Assembly (NCBI GenBank): GCA_035506335.1
Contig: DATJPN010000140.1
Span: 1-6,468, forward strand
Source of the DNA: DAIDKA01 sp035506335
GTDB taxonomy: Bacteria > Pseudomonadota > Gammaproteobacteria > Steroidobacterales > Steroidobacteraceae
Reading direction: 5' to 3'
DNA length: 6,468 bases
The translations under genes were made by a program, and so were the position numbers. The notes beneath the pieces were generated by a model. It saw only the letters and a list, made by a program, of their open reading frames with translations, was not told the origin of the DNA and ran no database searches. Shown piece by piece: positions 4,901 through 6,468 of this stretch. The first letter of the stretch is position 1, and every line of letters starts with the position of its first letter.

Positions 4901-6468
4901 ATGCACAGGATGCTGAAGGTCGCCACCCTCTGCGCCATGGCCTGTGGCGTCATGGCTGCGAATGCCGCGGCGCAGGATGGCGCAAGGTCCACCGCTCGGC
5001 ATCCGAACATCCTGCTGATCATCGGCGATGACTTCGGCGTGGATGTCACATCCGACATGTATCCGGGACTGATCGACGGCCTCCTCAGGCAGTACGGGCC
5101 CTTGGGTCTGAATCATCCGGACTACCGGGCCATCAAGGGCAGACCCGCTGCCACTCCGGTGCTCGACAATTTCGCACGCCAGGGCATGACCTTTTCGAAT
5201 ACCTGGGCCGAGCCGTTCTGTTCGCCGACGCGCTCATCGGTGCTGGTTGGCCTGTTCTCGGCGAAAACGCGGGTGCTGACGTATGCGGACCCGCTCGATA
5301 CGCATCACCAGACGTTCGTGCAGTTGCTGAAGGACAAGGCCGGCTACAGCACGGCGGTCTTCGGCAAGTGGCACATCGCCGGCCTGCCCGGCAAGCCGGT
5401 CGACTACCCCGGCATGAAGCCCAAGCAGGCCGGGTTCGATCTGTACAAGGGCGCCCTGAGCGCCGCCATCAAGAGCTACTGGGACTACGACTACCAGATC
5501 CAGGATGCCGACACGCCGGCCGACAGATGGCGCAGCGAGAAACCGCCCGTGCGGTCGCTGCCCGGCATCGCGCCGACCGACTACGCGCCGGTGGTCAAGG
5601 CGGCCGACACCATCGACTGGATCACCGCCCGGGAGAAGGCCGACCCCGACAAGCCCTGGTTCGTGTGGCTCGCGTTCAATCTGTCGCATGCGACCATCCA
5701 GACCACGCCGAGTCAGATGGTGGTGCCGAACGCAGACACGCTCAATGCCGCCGCCTACCAGGAGATGAAGGACTGCGGCGGCATCTTCGGCTCGGCCAAC
5801 GTCGGGCGGTGCAAGGGCGAGCAGCTGATGCGCGCCATGACGAGTTCCGTCGACACGGTGATCGGCAAGGTGCTCGACGTCATCGACCGACTCGACCAGG
5901 ACACCTACGTGATCTACATGAGCGACAACGGCACGCCGATGTACGGGCGGCCGAACCTCGACTTCATCGACAACCTGTATCTCACCAGGTCCGGGCGCGG
6001 CAAGGGAACGGTATTCGAGAGCGGGACCCGCGTTGCCATGGCAATCCGTGGTCCTGGCATCAGGAAGAACAGCACCAGCAGCGCTTACGTGGATACCACG
6101 GATCTGTTCTCGACGATACTGGATCTCGCCGGAATCGAGGCACCGAGGATGGTGCCGAACAGCGGCGGCACCGGCACCGTCGCGCTCGACTCGGTGTCGC
6201 TCGCGCCGATCCTGTTTCACGGTGCCCGCGAAACCCGTGATCCACATACGGGCTATCTTCTGGCTGAAACGGTCAACCTGATGACGGCGGACAGGACCCG
6301 CCAGGCCGGCGCCCGCAATGGTGCCTACAAGCTCGTCTGCACCAATGGTTACGCAGCGGCGGGATGCCTGTTCTACAACCTCGCCAGGGACCCGATCGAG
6401 GAGTACCCGCTCGAGAAACCCGCCAGCTGCGACGACTATGCCAGGGGCGCGTGGAATCGCGCTGAACC
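4901..6468 (+). CDS. Exported type I sulfatase with canonical C-S-P-T-R motif, 3' end cut by window
   Basis: An open frame of 522 codons runs off the right edge with no stop. Alignment by eye with the upstream sulfatase suggests only about 33 residues are missing. It is a formylglycine-dependent sulfatase that would hydrolyse a sulfate ester outside the cytoplasm. A signal peptide spans about 1-24 (cleavage after N-A-A-A). Metal ligands are expected at Asp43-Asp44 and Asp342-Asn343. Lys156 and His158 (GKWH), His263 (NLSH) and Lys368 complete the active site. Cys107-S-P-T-Arg111 is the classical maturation motif, but the Thr-Gly that normally follows is Val116-Gly117. It shares with its paralogue the long insertion after the DD pair (about 46-84), the cysteines 292/304, 480/489 and 510, and the segment Y-W-x-Y-D-Y-Q. 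More than half of aligned residues look identical, so the two arose by duplication and have since diverged. A different substrate from its neighbour is possible but not shown. Confidence 0.93.
   Translation, partial: MHRMLKVATLCAMACGVMAANAAAQDGARSTARHPNILLIIGDDFGVDVTSDMYPGLIDGLLRQYGPLGLNHPDYRAIKGRPAATPVLDNFARQGMTFSNTWAEPFCSPTRSSVLVGLFSAKTRVLTYADPLDTHHQTFVQLLKDKAGYSTAVFGKWHIAGLPGKPVDYPGMKPKQAGFDLYKGALSAAIKSYWDYDYQIQDADTPADRWRSEKPPVRSLPGIAPTDYAPVVKAADTIDWITAREKADPDKPWFVWLAFNLSHATIQTTPSQMVVPNADTLNAAAYQEMKDCGGIFGSANVGRCKGEQLMRAMTSSVDTVIGKVLDVIDRLDQDTYVIYMSDNGTPMYGRPNLDFIDNLYLTRSGRGKGTVFESGTRVAMAIRGPGIRKNSTSSAYVDTTDLFSTILDLAGIEAPRMVPNSGGTGTVALDSVSLAPILFHGARETRDPHTGYLLAETVNLMTADRTRQAGARNGAYKLVCTNGYAAAGCLFYNLARDPIEEYPLEKPASCDDYARGAWNRAE

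Noticed and set aside
5234..6247. Long open frames on both strands inside sulfatase 2 (minus 5234-6247 and plus 5368-6240)
   Set aside because: The sulfatase frame 4901-6468 is continuous and carries all family motifs. The minus frame mirrors the one antisense to sulfatase 1, which fits inheritance from the duplicated sequence rather than a second gene.
1..6468. A mobile element, CRISPR array, toxin-antitoxin or defence system
   Set aside because: No transposase, integrase, terminal inverted repeats, regularly spaced repeats, tRNA attachment site or defence-protein motif is visible on either strand.

Overview
The window is a 6.5 kb GC-rich piece of bacterial chromosome with tightly packed genes. 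Its contents are the end of a gamma-glutamyltransferase, a membrane-anchored octaheme cytochrome, two paralogous exported sulfatases and a small exported protein. The Gram-negative-style signal peptides, the periplasmic c-type cytochrome with HEAT and TPR repeats, and the GGT C-terminus suggest a proteobacterium, perhaps a gammaproteobacterium. That placement is an inference from gene style, because no taxonomic marker is present.

Layout: (1) 1-282 (+), the last 93 residues of a gamma-glutamyltransferase. (2) 370-2538 (+), a 722-residue octaheme c-type cytochrome with a HEAT-like region and about four TPRs, starting at TTG. (3) 2588-4276 (+), an exported formylglycine-type sulfatase whose activation motif reads C-A-N-T-R instead of C-X-P-X-R. 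(4) 4281-4790 (-), a 169-residue exported protein resembling DUF3828. (5) 4901-6468 (+), a second sulfatase closely related to the first, with the canonical C-S-P-T-R core, cut by the window end. It has an open frame of 522 codons and lacks only about 33 residues judged by its paralogue.

The first three genes run in one direction with gaps of 87 and 49 bp, so cytochrome and sulfatase 1 may be cotranscribed. The small minus-strand gene meets sulfatase 1 tail to tail with 4 bp between stops. It is divergent from sulfatase 2 across a 110-bp region that holds a perfect TTGACA hexamer. All products from the cytochrome onward are predicted to act outside the cytoplasm: the sulfatases would hydrolyse sulfate esters in the periplasm or at the surface, and the cytochrome would move electrons at the inner membrane. 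No sulfatase-activating enzyme (FGE or anSME), transporter, sugar hydrolase or regulator lies in the window, so the substrate cannot be named.

The most notable points are the non-canonical activation motif in one of two tandem sulfatases, the cysteine-rich and insertion-bearing sulfatase subfamily itself, and the octaheme-HEAT-TPR cytochrome beside it. I see no RNA gene, CRISPR array, insertion sequence or phage element, and no convincing evidence for a wholly new system.
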